From Flavobacterium sp. WC2421 (GTDB lineage Bacteria; Bacteroidota; Bacteroidia; Flavobacteriales; Flavobacteriaceae): DNA of 64,000 nucleotides. The stretch covers positions 186,001-250,000 of the forward strand of contig NZ_CP162004.1 in NCBI RefSeq assembly GCF_040822115.1, given 5' to 3'. A program made the position numbers and the translations under genes. A model generated the notes under the pieces. That model ran no database searches, was not told the DNA's origin, and saw only the letters and a program-made list of their open reading frames with translations. Position 1 is the first letter of the stretch; every line of letters begins with the position of its first letter. This document shows positions 63,302-64,000 of this stretch, piece by piece.

Positions 63302-63349
63302 GTAGTTATTTCTGAATTTAATATTCGAATATAATGTTAATTCATTGTA

Positions 63350-63979
63350 TTAAACCACAAACTTCAATGGTAAATGCACCACCTTCTTGGTTTCAAAGAA
63401 TTCATCTTCAAAAAAGTCGGCTAAATTATATTCTGTTGCCTTAGGAAAATCCTTCAACTCTTCGGTTAAATCTCCTCCTTTAAGGTATAAGATTCCGTTT
63501 TTCAAAGCGTGTTTCTGTTGCTTTTTTATTTTGGTTTTCACCCAAGAAACAAAATCTGGCATATTCGTAACGGCACGACTTACGATAAAATCAAAGTCTC
63601 CCTTCACATTTTCAGCACGTAATTGTTCTGCTTTTACATTTTTTAATTCTAATGCATCAACAACTCCTTGAACTACTTTTATTTTCTTGGCAATTATATC
63701 TATCAAAAAGAAACGCGTTTCAGGAAAAAGAATCGCCAAAGGAATTCCAGGAAATCCTCCACCAGTGCCCACATCGAGAACAAAAGTTCCTGGTTCAAAT
63801 TTCATAACTTTTGCAATTCCAAGTGAATGCAAAATATGCTTAGTATATAAAGCGTCTATATCTTTTCTAGAAATAACATTTATTTTTTCATTCCAATCGT
63901 GATATAAAAAATCCAATTTTGCGAATTGTTCTTTTTGAATCTCAGTTAAATAAGGAAAATACTTAATAATCTCATCCAT
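63350..63979 (-). CDS. rsmG: 16S rRNA m7G527 methyltransferase RsmG
   Basis: RsmG (GidB) methylates N7 of G527 in 16S rRNA using SAM; loss gives low-level streptomycin resistance in many bacteria. The 209-residue protein has KINVISRKDIDALYTKHILHS, SAM motif VLDVGTGGGFPGIPLAI near residue 69, FDFIVSRAVTNMPDFVSWVK near 130, and a C-terminal LYLKGGDLTEELKD. Length is standard. The gene begins 21 bp from the window end. Confidence 0.96.
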   Translation of the reverse strand: MDEIIKYFPYLTEIQKEQFAKLDFLYHDWNEKINVISRKDIDALYTKHILHSLGIAKVMKFEPGTFVLDVGTGGGFPGIPLAILFPETRFFLIDIIAKKIKVVQGVVDALELKNVKAEQLRAENVKGDFDFIVSRAVTNMPDFVSWVKTKIKKQQKHALKNGILYLKGGDLTEELKDFPKATEYNLADFFEDEFFETKKVVHLPLKFVV

Positions 63980-64000
63980 CGTTCTAATTTTTTAACAAAA

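Overview
The window is a low-GC chromosomal segment of a flavobacterium-like member of the Bacteroidota, most likely Flavobacterium or a close relative. Support comes from gliding genes gldB and gldC, a type IX secretion plug protein, a SusC/SusD pair, promoters of the Bacteroidetes type (TAnnTTTG at -7, sometimes TTG/TTTG at -33), and almost no Shine-Dalgarno sequences. Most of it is core chromosome. I see no prophage, transposase, integron or CRISPR array.

Region 1 (1-14430, minus strand) is the division and cell wall (dcw) cluster, in transcription order mraZ, rsmH, ftsL-like, ftsI, murE, mraY, murD, ftsW, murG, murC, ftsQ, ftsA and a 3'-truncated ftsZ. A TAnnTTTG promoter and three 10-bp-spaced GTGG boxes precede mraZ, which seems to start at TTG. 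Region 2 (14.7-25.6 kb) holds an alpha/beta hydrolase, engB, a frameshifted membrane protein gene, gldBC, nadE, a LuxR-type response regulator, dnaG without its zinc ligands, an ECF sigma factor/membrane anti-sigma candidate/outer-membrane protein module, and a polyprenyl diphosphate synthase.

Region 3 (25.7-37.2 kb) contains a SusC-SusD-phosphatase operon, rlmN, a YceI-porin-YceI operon, an O-methyltransferase, a PAP2 phosphatase and a Tat component with C-terminal repeats. Region 4 (37.2-49.7 kb) contains an M1 peptidase with a DUF6702 protein and three tandem CarboxypepD_reg-type paralogues, a peptidase E, two duplicated tRNA-Gly(TCC) units, an L,D-transpeptidase-like protein and tandem DUF5916 paralogues.

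Region 5 (49.8-64 kb) contains gpmI, an operon of TetR regulator, ABC half-transporter, HlyD protein and TolC protein, then map, an intergenic palindrome, a methyltransferase, the T9SS plug gene, apaG, pruA, a Tat-exported Gfo/Idh/MocA oxidoreductase and rsmG.

The items most worth following up are the ABC subunit with intact Walker A but altered Q-loop, signature, Walker B and H-loop; the three secreted SusC-N-terminus-like proteins; the YceI-porin-YceI operon; the mraZ operator; and the frameshift at an A9 run. I found no clear wholly new system.
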